In this document: positions 1 through 12,953 of the stretch, in pieces
Position numbering within the stretch: the stretch's first letter is position 1
Layout: each line of letters opens with the position of its first letter
Origin: Paulownia fortunei
Taxonomy: Eukaryota; Streptophyta; Magnoliopsida; Lamiales; Paulowniaceae
Assembly: GCA_019321725.1 (NCBI GenBank)
Contig: CM033123.1
Coordinates: forward strand, 2,612,960-2,676,959
DNA: 64,000 bases
Reading direction: 5' to 3'
Position numbers and translations under genes: made by a program
The notes under the pieces: model-generated
The model's input: only the letters and a program-made list of their open reading frames with translations
Told to the model about the DNA's origin: nothing
Database searches by the model: none

Positions 1-2532
1 ATCTCCCCAAAATAATTCAAACTCAAATAAGGCCTCGTGATTCCTTTTTTTTTTTTTTTTTTTTTAAGCTTGAATTTGCAATTATTAATTTCTTGTGGGG
101 TTATAATTCAAAGCTATAATTGAATGGAAAGGGACAAAATTAATGCGGCAACAACATAAAAGTCACTCTCATATGGAATTTTAGCATCTATACTGAGTAT
201 ATTTCACATTGTTGAATTGTTGAAGGACAAAAAGTAAAAGAAAATATGTAAGAGGGAAAGTTTTCAAGTCGGGCAACACAATTGTTTGACCCATTATTGA
301 AGATTACAACCCGATTCCATTTAGACCCATATCTATAATAGGCCCAATAACTGTACATGGCCCAAAAACCCAAAAAGCTGATATGCTATGGGCTCGTCCA
401 ATATCCACTAGTCTGTACATAATCCATAAATTTGTTTCACCTTGGAAGTCTTCCCGCTATGTTTGGTTTCGTTTTCCCCATCCATTTTTCTTTCTCGAAG
501 ATGAAAATAAATTTGCCAAGTGAATTTTAGAGGAATATTATTTATTTTTTTTGGAAAAATACCAATCATTTATTACAATATTTAAATAATATTATAAAAT
601 TGCATCCTACTTATTCACAACTACGTGGTAGTCTAGACGATTATGGCATGCTAAGGTTTTTCTTCTCAAGTGAAGGGCTAAATACTTTGTAGAAAATATT
701 AAATTTAACGTTACATCATTAGTCGATGCATCGCTAGTGTAATGAACTAATGTTGTTCGATTAATCGTAGGCCCAGTCTGAATTTTCCGGTCCAGTATAC
801 GCGAATTTGGGTCACGTAGAGGGACAAATTATTAGATCCTATTTAACATTATTTTTGGGCTTTGATATTGGGCCGTATGACACATATATTTACGTGTCGT
901 GCATACATAAAATGTTAAGTCATATTTCTGGATTGTATTCTTAATATTGCGAATAATTTTCAAGTATAATATCTAATGTTTAATATGAGTCTGAAAGTTC
1001 AACACAATTATTGATTTTTAGTACACATTTACTCAGAAAATCGGAATTTTCTAATTAAATTTGAAAATTAAGTATAACCGATTTGGTAACTGAGTTGACG
1101 TATTTCTAACAAGTGTTTAAATAATTAAATTGCTAGTTATATTGAAGTGTTCCAACTAACTAATTAATGCTTCATTAAAAACAAAATGTCACAATCTGGT
1201 GGGCCTTTTCTTAGGGAAGGAAATTCTGGTAGGCCCAAAGTCCATGATGCAAATCCACAACAACTCTTTTTTTGTATTTTGTGTTTTGATTTTAAAAACT
1301 AATTCTTTTTTGTTGATTGGTTGAATAATGGAATTCACTTTTTAAATTATTTTTTTTTCGTTTTGCAAGTGATTATTAATTAGGATTACGTGAATGTAAT
1401 AATATTTGTGCTTTCTCTTCTTCCTTTGTCGTAAATTGTTTTTTTATGCACGACTTTGGTTTTGAAAATGAAAGTTTTCTTATTTTCAAAATTCATTGAA
1501 TGTTGACTAAGATTGTTAGTACCAAAACATAATTTAATTAGAAACAAGACGTAATTAATGATGGCGATGGAGAAATATACATCTATTTTCTTATTGTTTG
1601 TGAGATAGAAAAAAAAAAAAAAATCCACGCAAAAGGTGATCTTATGTGATTTTGTTTTCATGCGTATATTTTAATATTCAAGTCTTTGAATAAAAAATAT
1701 TACCAAATCAAATTGGATATCACTACAATCCCATTTTGGTGTAGCCTTTATTTGATTGAGTTGAAAAATCAATAAATAAAGTATGTATGCGATGCGATTC
1801 GAAAGACAATAAATCATAATAATTAAGAGAATAAAAATAATAATAACAAATAATAATCCATGTCCAAGTAAAGAATATGAACAAACAACCCTCTTTTTGC
1901 TTGTGAAATCTTTTCAACTTCATTCTAGCACCACAATATTCCTCCTTTTTCTTTTTTATTTTTAATTCTTTAATATTAATTTAATATTATTTTTCTATCA
2001 CTATTATCATCTTCTTCTCTTTTCCACTCTTCTAACTTTCCATCTAATGGGTGTATAGGCTTACTTTTTGCCCTTTTCCTAATTTTCCCATTAATTATTT
2101 TCCCTCATCAAACTTTTACAAAAATAATATTTTAATTATGATTCTTTCCATTCCCCGCAAGAAAAGTTTAGAACTTGTATTTTCTTGGAGTTGGGCAAAC
2201 TTTTTGAGTTTATGAGAAACCACTTGTTTAGTGCAACAATGTGTGAAATGCAAGCAAAGGTTGTAAGATTTCAGGTAGAAATAAAGAAATGATTTTAGAG
2301 GATAAAAGCCCATGCTCCAATATTGATTTCCCATATCCAATCCCACTACTGCATCATGCATATTTATTTCACTCTTGGTACATCTTTAGTGCAGTGATAT
2401 GGAATGGGGGGTTTTTCTTCATAGAATTGAATTGGATAGAGAATTGAATTGTGCATGAATCTTTTTGACTCTACTATTCCTAGATGAAATTTGCTTTACC
2501 TTTGAAGGAATGGATTTCTCAAATTATGCATT

Positions 2533-3110
2533 AAATTGACAATTATATAAGGGTTTTCATATATGTCTCATTGACATTTTATGTAAAATGTTAGGTATGG
2601 AAAGAGATGGAAGTATTATTGGGACAAGATTGTTAAAATACTTCACTCAATTATTTTCCTCTACACTGACGAAAATGTCCTTGATTCGTTAAAAAAATTA
2701 ATTTAATTTGTAAGATATATATATATATATATATTTATATGTATATATCAAGGTTGGATGAATGTGGAATCCATGTACAAGATTAAATATTGGAAATAAA
2801 AACCATGTAAATTGACAATTATACAAGAGTTTACTTATTAATTCATTTACTTGTGAGCATTATTGTCTGGTTTATATTTATGTAAAATGTTAGGTATCGA
2901 AAATAGATTAGGAGTATTATTGAGACTCTCCACTCAATTATTTTTCTACACACTGACGAAAATGTCCTTAATCCATTAAAAAGTTGATTTAATTTAAGTT
3001 ACACAAGTAAACAATAAATAGAATCCACCATCATTATTTATTTCAAAGGTTCGATGAATGTGGAATCAATCTACAAGACTAAATCTTGGAAATAAAAAAA
3101 ACATGTAAAC
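2533..3110. repeat. Imperfect tandem duplication, unit about 280-300 bp
   Basis: Copy 1 (about 2533-2808) and copy 2 (about 2809-3110) share the same ordered blocks: an AAATTGACAATTATA start, TATGTAAAATGTTAGGTAT, a CACTCAATTATTTT block, CACTGACGAAAATGTCCTT, and GATGAATGTGGAATC followed by TACAAGA. Copy 1 carries an (AT)n tract near 2720-2735 that copy 2 lacks. No coding frame is shared. This looks like an old direct duplication of noncoding DNA. Confidence 0.8.
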
Positions 3111-3539
3111 TAATGCAGACAAAGGGAAGAAACAGAGAGACTTTGACCAAGGTTTTTTGTTTCCACTCTCAAATTCTAAAAAATTATACTTTCACACCCT
3201 GTTGCTATTAAAGACTTTATTTGAAGTATTGAATTAGATTATATTAAGACAAGTAGTAAATAAGTCTTCAAGTGGGATCAAATTTTAAATTGGTGATTCA
3301 AATATTTGCGACTAGGATATGTGTTTTGCTTTGGAATTCTGCTGGACTTTGCCACTTGGTACATACAACTTTTGGTCATCACTCATAAGTCTACGCAGTC
3401 TCTCCAAAACAAGGTCTAAGTATTGCTGAAAAGTTGGTTCCTTTGAAATGTAATATTTTTACTTAAAAATAGAAAGTTAATAAGTATTTTTTATATTTTA
3501 GGAAGATAAATTTTTAAATTTTAATAATTATATATACAT

Positions 3540-3606
3540 AATTTATATTAATTAAAAAAAAATTGATGAGGGCGGCCGCTGCCCTCCCTCCCCTGCTCCA
3601 TCCCTA
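3540..3606. mobile_element. GC-rich end of a probable transposable-element fragment
   Basis: An abrupt GC-rich block (GGGCGGCCGC, then CCTCCC-rich DNA up to about 3605) follows an A/T-rich stretch. On the minus strand it starts TTAGGGATGGAGC, resembling TTAGGGCGGAGCC at 16922 on the plus strand, and both are next to TTTTAAATTTTAATAA-like DNA. Termini of the form AGGGGCGGAGCC are, to my knowledge, frequent in dispersed plant repeats. The family and full boundaries cannot be set from one window. Confidence 0.35.
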
Positions 3607-6600
3607 AGTGGAACACTTTTAAATAGATCAAGTAGACTTGTTTAAGTTTGTAACTAGAAATGTTCTTACATTTGATTTTCAAGAAAAAAACAAACAAACA
3701 TTAATGTCATTCTCAACTCATTAAATAACTATACGTGCTATACATGGATAAGTTTCAAATACATTACCCCTGTAGATGAAACGTTGGTTCTTACGTGGAA
3801 GACCTTTTAAAGAGTTCAAGTGGCTGCTAAGAGGCATGTTTAAATTTGTAACGACAAATGTTCTTACTTTTGATTTTTTTTTTTTTTTGAAAAAAAAAAC
3901 ACGTTAATATCATTTTTAACATTATATAAGTACATTTGTTACGCAAACTATTTATAAATAAGTCTCAAATATATTATACGCGTGGATGTAAAATCTCACA
4001 ATGATTATTAGGCAACATTGAACAAAACTGAAGCAAGTTAAATAGTGCTTTAAGTCTCAAATGTCCTTGTTTGTGTTTTATTTTCAAACTTATTTTCATA
4101 TTTTCAATATTTTAAAAATTAAAAATATAAATTTTTGTATAGAAATAAAAATATATTTAAATTAGTTATGTTTTAGTATTGATTATATATATTTGAAAAT
4201 AAAAAATATATTTGTTTTATGGTGTTTTCAGCATGTAAAGCTTTAATAGATTTCAAAATGAATTTCATAAAGGCATAAAAAAAAGTGTAGTATTAATAAG
4301 TTTAAAAATAAATTTTAAAAATAAAAATAAATTATATTTTAGATAAAAATAAATAAAACAAATATATTCTTAAAATTTCAAATAATAAAACTTAAAAAAA
4401 TAGTTTCTGAAAATAAAAATTCCAATGTCTACACGCATTTAACAGCTCTGCAGACATTCCCCAACCCTAACCTTAAGGTACTCAAAAATGGCAGCTTCCA
4501 AAGCTGATTTGATTTTTCTTCGTTTTGCAAAAGAACAATGTTAAGCTGGTGGATTGCTTGGCACATGGTATTGTTAATTAATTCCATAAATGCCTATTCA
4601 ATATTTTTCCTTATTCTTATCATGGAAAAGAGTGTGGACCACCCAACCAGAACATTTAGTTTAAAAGTCAATCATTGTAATTGGATGTGCATCTTCAAAC
4701 ACACCACACAGCATGGCATTAGGTAGCTATGAAACTTAGGATTTTATTTTATTTTTTGTTTTTTTATAATTAAAAAATAAGAAAGTCGGGCAGTGTAATA
4801 ATCTCATGGCGTATGATCATATGAGGATTTTTTGTTACTGTAATATGTTCAAATTGAGTAATAACTATTATTGAAAGAAAAAATTTGTAAGCTACAATTA
4901 CGCTAAAATACCCGTTAGATGAAATCATTCGTTACAAAGATTACAAGTTCAAATACTATTACTGAAACGGGTTCAAACTTGTGACCTCGTTGTAGAAAGT
5001 AATGAATATATGCAACTCGATTACTACCATCAAGTTTAGAATATCATATAAACAAATAGTCTCTATTAAAATGAGAATAAAAGATTAATCTCATGACTTG
5101 CACCTAATTCATCCATTTGTATTTATATATTTCACATAGAATAAAAATATTACAAAGTAGAGTTTTGAGAGAGAAAAATATGCAACATCATAGAAGGCCA
5201 TTTACATAACTCTGAGTTTATAATTTTTTATTGGATCCATGGTCAATTACTATTTGAGTCCAACTTTGTGGCTTGGGACTCGTTGAAGAGCCTCAAATCC
5301 CATAACCTGAACTAGTTCTCCACTTCTCGTTGCAACTATAAGACAAATTAAAATCGAAAAAATTAATCCACCTCTAATTCTTTAAGCATGGAAACCAATT
5401 GCATGGCGTTTTTTTTTTAGTTTGTCACTTTCAAGTTGGATTGATAGTAGATAATAATTTAGAAGATTACTAACCCACCATATTGTATTCTTTATTTTGT
5501 TTTGAATTTTACAATTATGAATATTCAACTAAGTAAATGACGCAAGTTCTATTTTTTATTTTATCTTTCAAGTTGGGAGCAGTTGATGATTTAAAAAGCC
5601 TAATTGGCAACAAGTTATTAAATATTTCCCACAATTTTTCAATCACTATTCACTAGTAGGTGGATAATCGTCATTACAAATTTACATTCTTGGGACAGTT
5701 TCCAAGTATTGTCAACTCTTATTATTAATATTTTCTTTTATAAATACCTATCAATTCAAAATCAACTACTACAGAATTCCAACAACCAATTAATTACTAT
5801 TTAAATAGCTAATTACATAAAATATCAATTAAGAACTAACAAATAATTCACAATCAATTATTTAAGAATTCCAACAACTAAGAGCAACAGTCGATTATTA
5901 TCAAAATATATAAATACCCATAAGATTCAAATCCAAAATTTTAAACTTTATAACCTTGATTTTAACACTTTGATAATTTCTCAGTGATAATCAATTGTTT
6001 TTTTTTTTTTAAATGACAAATTAGCTCCAAAATTATCACATTATTATTATTATTCATTCAAACGACCAAAAAGAAAAGGAACATTAATTCAACGTGGGGA
6101 AGTAAATGGCTGCTTCAGAGGATTAGTAAACAACCTAATTAGCTCATGTGAAATACTAAAAAGACAGGAAGACGATCTCATGGTTGTTATGCTAACCGCA
6201 TTTATTGACATTTATTGTTGGGATCAAGTGCCTTTATTTCCTTAAACTCTTGACCGTGAAAAACTACTCAACAAGTGTCCATGGTTGGATTGGTTGTCGG
6301 ACATAAGGTGATTGCGCTTGATCTATTATTAATAGATCGAGCATAAGAGGCTGCATTCCTATAAATGTTATGAGTCGGGCTGGTTATTTTTCGATTAGTA
6401 TTTTTCTAAATAAATAATGATACTAACAATAAATATCAATGGACATATTATATGATATCACACTCTCCAAATAAAATATATTTTTTTTTTCTTAAAATAA
6501 AATAAATTTTTACGATGAAATTAACTATCAAACACAAACAAATGGTAGATATTATCTAAAAAGTAAATTACTTTAAATTATTATCCAACTATTTTAAGCA

Positions 6601-7216
6601 TACTCCAAGTGGTAACCCTCAATAACTACCTGACATTGTAGATTAATTTAATATTATGGGATAAAATTTATGAGAATGATGAAGTAACTATTCAATGCTC
6701 CCCCACCTTCGTTAAGGAAATTAAAAATATTTTTTTTTCTCGTAATTGATTGAACATTAAGTATTCGCCTTCTATATTTCTTTGGTGTAGTTCACATTGT
6801 TAATTTGCTATTCACTAAATGCTATCAATCACTGTTGTTCAAATGGTACCACTCAATATCAACAATAAATATTAAATAATAGTCCGTATTTCGATAGATA
6901 CTCTTCAGCCAGCTGGCCCTTTTATTTTTTCTTCCTTGTCTCTTTTGCACATAATAAAAGCTTGAAAACTATACATTTTCTTCATTTGTTGGATGAGACC
7001 TGATTTTATGTCTTCGAAGTTATACCTTACATTATCTGCGTGGAGTAAACTCTTAATACTAAGTGTCAAATCTACTATGTTACTTCTTTTGATATGTGCT
7101 TAACACTCGGTGGTGGGCGACGGACAGTCGGTTTTGTTGGTTCTAGCATTGTGCACACTGTGGGCAATATGGGTTCTCACATCAATTGTACAAAGGGGTC
7201 GATCCACTCCCAAATT

Positions 7217-7325
7217 AAACGATCCACATGATCTCATCCGGGTCAAGAATATCACTGATGGCACAACCCAAAGTAAACAATCCAACATGATCTCATCCGG
7301 ATCCAGAGTATCACTGATGGTACAA
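7217..7325. repeat. 58-bp tandem duplication
   Basis: Two copies (7217-7267 and 7275-7325) share AAAC(G/A)ATCCA, ATGATCTCATCCGG and ATCACTGATGG in the same order, offset by 58 bp. They lie inside a less AT-rich stretch (about 7100-7385) that is open on both strands. I recognise no protein in it. Confidence 0.75.
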
Positions 7326-8608
7326 ATAGATATATTCTTTGTCCCCTTGGAAGTACACACATTTACTCGTATAGACAATTATTAAGGACAATGTAATTGT
7401 GCAACTAAAGTTTAGAGTATAATAAAATAACTAATGATGGCTGGTAACACTACCTTAAAGCCAAATACTTGTCTAACAATGTTCTACTTACTGCCCACTT
7501 AAAAGCTGAACTTGCATAGGAACAAGAGATGTCGTGACAACATGGTTAACTTAAAGATTGGGTTATATAATTATAATTAAATTTTACCAAAAGGGACCAT
7601 TTCTAAGAACACCATTTCCTTTTCAATGGGTTTTTATTGTATTTGTTTTTTCTGTTTTAATTTCTTACAGAGACTCGTGTGTAAACGATATTATAAAATA
7701 AAATATTGATATGATTTTATATAATTCAACGAGTCACAAATTGTATAAATAATGCCCACAATCTCATGAATATATACTTGTGATCTCACATACGATTGAT
7801 TTGCTTAGTAACAACACCAAGAATAACATTTAAAAAAATAAATAAGAAGAGAGGTAAAAATAAGCAATAAAGACACATGCAGACCAGAGAAAATATCAAT
7901 TCAACCCACAAGGAGAAAAGGTCGGTGGACAGGACAACCAGTAGCTCAGAAATTAAAAGCAATATCCACCCAATCCTATAGCCCATTGCAAGTATTAAAA
8001 TAACACGACAGTTGGAATCGCCAAGGTGGCATCAGTTCCTTTAACCTTTATTCAACCTCTAATAAAGACATATTACTCGAAATTTCGAAGTTCCCCACAA
8101 TCACTTTTGCACTTTGATATCAATGGTTTGTTCCGTCCCGAAATCGATCCGCTGAGGTAAAATTTTAAGTCATAAACGCTTTTAGAAAGGATCTTAATTT
8201 TTTATTTTTAAATTTGTACTGTCTCTTTCAAATTATTTATTTATTTTTTATTTTAATATATATAATATTATATATTAAAAAATATACATATTTTAAAAAA
8301 ATAATAATATTATTTTTAAAAATTATATTTTTTACTAATTTAAAAAATATAAAATAAATCTAATGGCTTTAACCTAGACTCGTCGGGTTTTGAGTTGTTA
8401 AAAATCTTGGTGAGCATGTCTCAAATCTATACATTGCCATCCCTGCGCTAAGGCAAGGCATATATTTAGTGATTCGAACTGTTAACAGCATTGGCTTATG
8501 GTCTCTAAATTTCTAAGCCTCAACCAAGTCAATTACTTTCCAAGAAAACGCCACTGGTACACTTGCTCTACTTCCTATTGGAGTCAGGTGAAGTCTTCTG
8601 CTGACTGC

Positions 8609-8615
8609 TATATAA
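8609..8615 (+). promoter_or_regulatory. TATA box of the lipoxygenase gene
   Basis: TATATAA followed by a C run lies 83 bp upstream of the lipoxygenase start codon. A transcription start about 30 bp downstream would leave a 5' leader of roughly 55-60 nt. This is inferred from position and motif only. Confidence 0.55.
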
Positions 8616-8697
8616 CCCCCCAACTGTGATCTATACCATTGCGTTTTTCATTTCTTTTTTGATTCTTGAACAAATTGTGATATAAGTTTTTATTCCA

Positions 8698-11600
8698 ATG
8701 GGGATTTTTCCGCCGTGTCATTCTACAGAGATGTTGGAGAAATTACTGGGAAGGGTGTGTGGGAAGATTCGAGACGACCCCAAAATTGAGCAGAAGAAGA
8801 TTAAAGGCACTGTGGTATTGATGAAGAAGAATGTAATGGACGCTACCGATTTAGGCGCTTCCGTTGTTGATCGGTTTCACGAGCTCTTCGGCAGAGGCGT
8901 CTCGTTGCAGCTTATCAGTGCTGTACATGGTGACCTTGGTTAGTATGCTCTCCTCCTCTGCACAACATTATACATGTGAATTTTCTTGAATTGCCTGATG
9001 AATATGTAATCAAGAAATAGAATAAAGAAAAGGTCAGTCATGTTTGTTTCCTGGACACAAACAAAACCAGCTACTTTATAACTGTCAAGACAACGTTGTC
9101 CAGTGATTACCTCGTCACTAGTGAATAATTGGGCCAAAAATCATGTGGTAAAAGAGACAAATTCTTGATTGTGTTCTTACAGGATTTATTATTCTTCCTT
9201 TGTTTGTTTGCCTGGTGGCAAATCAGTGGCAAATAATGTACCTATTGATAATCAATTGATAGTTATTAATTTGTTTGGCTCTGTTGTTCAAGAAGTAAAT
9301 AAATTATTGAGGTGATCTTTGTCTCGAGTTGTTTATTTGAAATCTGGAGTATTGCTTGTAAATTCAGCATTCTTTTATCTTTATCTATCTGTTGCTTCTA
9401 TTGTATAGCAAACGGAAGAAGAGGGAAACTAGGAAAAGAAGCATACTTGGAGGATTGGGTCTCAAAGTTCACTTCAATTAATGCTGAAGATGATGCCTCA
9501 TTCGACATCACAATTGACTGGGATGAATCTCTGGGAGTTCCTGGTGCTTTCATTATTCGAAACCATCACCAGAGTCAGTTTTACCTCAAGACAGTCACCT
9601 TAGAAGATGTTCCGGGACATGGTGAAGTCCATTTTGTCTGCAATTCCTGGGTTTATCCTGCACACCACTACAAGTATGATCGTGTCTTCTTCACAAACAA
9701 GGTATTTCAAGCTTCAAGTTGAACGTCAGTAAATATTTATGTAGTACGAAACAAGATAAAGAATTAATGGTGTCACAGGCAAGCAAGGTTATCTTCAAAT
9801 CATGCAAGAAATTAATTCAGAAAATCATAGTCATTTGGTTCACATCTTCATGATATAAAGGAAATTGTCTACCATATATTTAATGGCTCAATCCAACAAA
9901 TTCATATGGCCAGTGCTTTCTGAAGCACTGCATAATAAGCGTTTCTTCTTATGTCTCAATGATTGGAATCAGAAATGAGCTTTAAACAATGTAATGATGA
10001 TACACTCTGAGATTGATTGAAACAAATATTAGAGGAACTGAGAGGCAATCTTTTTCTTGTTCCATCAGACATACCTGCCATGTGATACACCAGAACCTCT
10101 ACGCTTATATAGAGAAGAAGAGCTGATAAACCTTCGTGGAAAAGGGTCTGGCATGCTAAAGGAGTGGGATAGAGTATATGACTACGCATACTACAATGAC
10201 CTGGGAAGTCCTGAAAAAGGAAAAGATCATGCTCGGCCTGTGCTCGGTGGATCAAAGTACCCATATCCTCGTAGAGGAAGAACAGGTCGTCGACCAAACA
10301 AAAAAGGTCAGAACAGTGAATTTTTGTTATGTTTTAAAACAACTGAAACCCAGAGATCTCTTTGGGTGGCTTTTGCTGATATATGTTCACAATCTGTACA
10401 GAAATGAAAATTAACTTGGTTCTACTGCCACTATGATGTTCACACAAGTTTAAGTTCAACTGCTATACTAGTAGTCTTTCGACAGTTTAGAAACACCAAG
10501 TTATATATTGTTGTTACTAAGGAAATAAGTTATTTGAGTTGAACTGCAGATCCCAACTCTGAAAGCCGATTGTTCCTTCTGAATTTAAACATTTATGTCC
10601 CACGAGATGAAAGGTTCAATCAAGTCAAATTTTCAGATTTCATCGGTTATTCTCTTAAATCCCTGGGACAAGTAATAATCCCAGAGATCAAAGCTGTATT
10701 TGACAAAACTATTAACGAGTTTGACACCTTCCAAGATGTGCTGAACCTATATGAAGGTGGAATTAAGCTTCCTCATGGTCACACACTACATAAAATCAGG
10801 GAGTGCGTTCCATGGGAGTTAGTCAGGGAACTTGTTCGTTCAGATGGTGAACAATTTCTTAAGTTCCCCATGCCTGATGTAATCAAAGGTAAATCTACGG
10901 TACTCCACACGTAAATGATATTTTATTTCATGTTGAGAATCTTAAAAATGAAATTTAAGACAGCATTAGCCAATTACAATAAATATGAGCTCTTCATGGA
11001 TCTATGCAGAGGATAGGACAGCATGGAGAACAGATGAAGAGTTTGGACGAGAAATGCTAGCTGGAGTGAACCCTGTTATCATTCGACGCCTCCAGGTAAA
11101 GAGAACTTTATTCAGTCCAGTTTATCTAACTTTCTGTTAAGTCAAATACTGATTTCTACCTCACAGGAGTTTCCACCAACTAGCAAACTAGACCGTCAAG
11201 AATATGGCAGTCAGGATAGTATCGTCACGAGGGAGCACATCGAGAAAAACATGAATGGGATTACAGTAGATGAAGTAATATTCCTTCTCTATTTTACCAC
11301 TTCCTGAATTCACATGCAGAAAAGAAAGAAAAGTTGCATGCTCCAATTCATTATTTGTTCTGCTAATCTTTAGCAACAAACTAGAATCTAAGTTCCTTAG
11401 TTGTTAACTCCACTAATTGATGTTATTACTTCATGCAAACACAGGCCATAAAAGATAATAAGCTGTTCATATTAGATCATCACGACGCACTGATGCCATA
11501 CCTCAGACGGATTAATGGGACGACAACAAAGACTTATGCCAGCCGAACTCTCCTTCTACTTCAAGATGATGGGACATTGAAGCCACTGGCAATTGAATTG

Positions 11601-12953
11601 AGCTTGCCACATGAAGATGGAGATGCTCTAGGAGCAATAAGTGAAGTATTTACTCCATGTGATCATGGAGTTGAAAACTCAATTTGGCAGCTAGCGAAAG
11701 CTTATGTAGCAGTAAATGATTCAGGCTATCATCAGCTCATAAGCCACTGGTATGCTCGCCAATGAAAATTGAACTAACACTGACGATGATTTACCCAACC
11801 GTGGCTAAGTATATTCAAAATTTCTTCATGTTAGGTTGAACACCCATGCAGTGATTGAGCCATTCATAATTGCAACAAATAGACAGCTGAGTGTGCTTCA
11901 CCCCATATACCAGCTTCTGAAACCTCATTTCCGTGATACAATACACATAAATGCCTTGGCTCGGCAGATCCTCATCAATGCAGGTGGGGTACTTGAGAGA
12001 ACTGTCTTCCCAGCAAGATATGCCCTGGAAATGTCTTCTGTCATTTATAAAAACTGGAACTTCACCGAGCAGGCACTTCCTGAAGATTTGATCAAAAGGT
12101 TCGTTAGAAAGTTTTGACTTAGGGTTGCCAAATTGATTTTGAATTATTGCACTGCTAACTCTTAACTCTTTTGCTTCACTGCAGAGGAATGGCAGTTCCA
12201 GACCCAAGCCAGCCCCATGGCGTCAGACTCCTAATTGAGGATTATCCTTTTGCTGTTGATGGCTTAGAAATTTGGTCTGCAATTGAAGCCTGGGTCAAGG
12301 AATATTGCTGTTTCTATTACCCTGCAGATGATAAGATCCAGGGAGATTCAGAGCTTCAATCGTGGTGGAAGGAGCTTCGTGAAGTTGGACACGGTGACTT
12401 GAAGGACGAGCCATGGTGGCCTAAAATGCAGACACAAGCTGAACTCATCCAGGCATGCACAATAATCATATGGGTGGCCTCTGCCCTTCACGCTGCAGTA
12501 AATTTTGGACAATATCCTTATGCTGGCTATCTCCCAAACCGCCCCACTGTAAGCCGCAGATTCATGCCTAAACCAGGAACTCCTGAGTTTGCTGAGCTTG
12601 AGTCAAATCCAGACGTGGCCTTCCTGAAAACTATCACAGCCCAATTCCAAACTCTCCTTGGTGTTTCTCTAATAGAAATATTGTCTAGGCATTCTACAGA
12701 TGAAATTTATCTTGGGCAGAGAGACACTCCCAACTGGACTACAGATAATCAACCACTAGAGGCATTTCAGCGATTCAGTGCAGCATTGGTAGAAATTGAA
12801 ACGAGAATAACAGATAGGAACAATAACAGGAAATTAAGGAATCGATCTGGCCCGGTTAAGATGCCCTACACCTTGTTATATCCCAACACCTCGGGTAACA
12901 GTAAAATGGGAGGACTCACTGGGAAGGGAATTCCAAACAGTATCTCAATCTAA
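8698..12953 (+). CDS. Linoleate 9S-lipoxygenase (cytosolic type-1 LOX)
   Basis: Adds O2 to linoleic/linolenic acid at C-9, the first step of the 9-oxylipin branch. Nine exons: 8698-8938, 9409-9701, 10069-10306, 10550-10888, 11010-11095, 11167-11274, 11445-11749, 11835-12098 and 12185-12953. They sum to 2643 nt, or 880 aa, the usual length for this family. The N-terminus begins the PLAT/LH2 beta-barrel directly ([13 protein letters not shown]), with no transit peptide, which fits a cytosolic enzyme. All five iron ligands are visible: His536 and His541 (HWLNTH), His727 and Asn731 ([11 protein letters not shown]), and the C-terminal Ile880 (SISI). The Ala in LINAGGVLE fits S-stereospecificity, and Thr-Val in ERTVFPARY is the 9-LOX signature (13-LOX enzymes carry a bulky Phe there). 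An AATAAA at 13110 is a plausible polyadenylation signal. No lesions seen. The 9-specificity is inferred from these residues. Confidence 0.95.

Larger units (their letters stand above)
1..8600. other. AT-rich intergenic region, no gene recognised
   Basis: No open frame here resembles a protein I know, and none shows a convincing chain of spliced exons. The DNA is AT-rich, with many homopolymer runs. Several GGCCCA/TGGGCC motifs lie at about 325-390 and at 770-870; such site II-like motifs are common in plant housekeeping promoters, so the left edge may hold the promoter of a gene outside the window. Repeats within this stretch (about 2533-3110, 3570-3605 and 7217-7325) are listed separately. 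A telomere-like AACCCTAACC occurs near 4463 as a single copy. Both strands are open at 7100-7385, but neither frame is recognisable. Confidence 0.6.

Noticed and set aside
4455..4475. Second interstitial telomeric site (AACCCTAACC)
   Set aside because: Only about one unit; expected by chance or as a telo-box, unlike the tract at 52327-52370.
7100..7385. Protein-coding gene from overlapping open frames on both strands
   Set aside because: Neither frame has recognisable motifs, and no splice-linked exons or promoter were evident.
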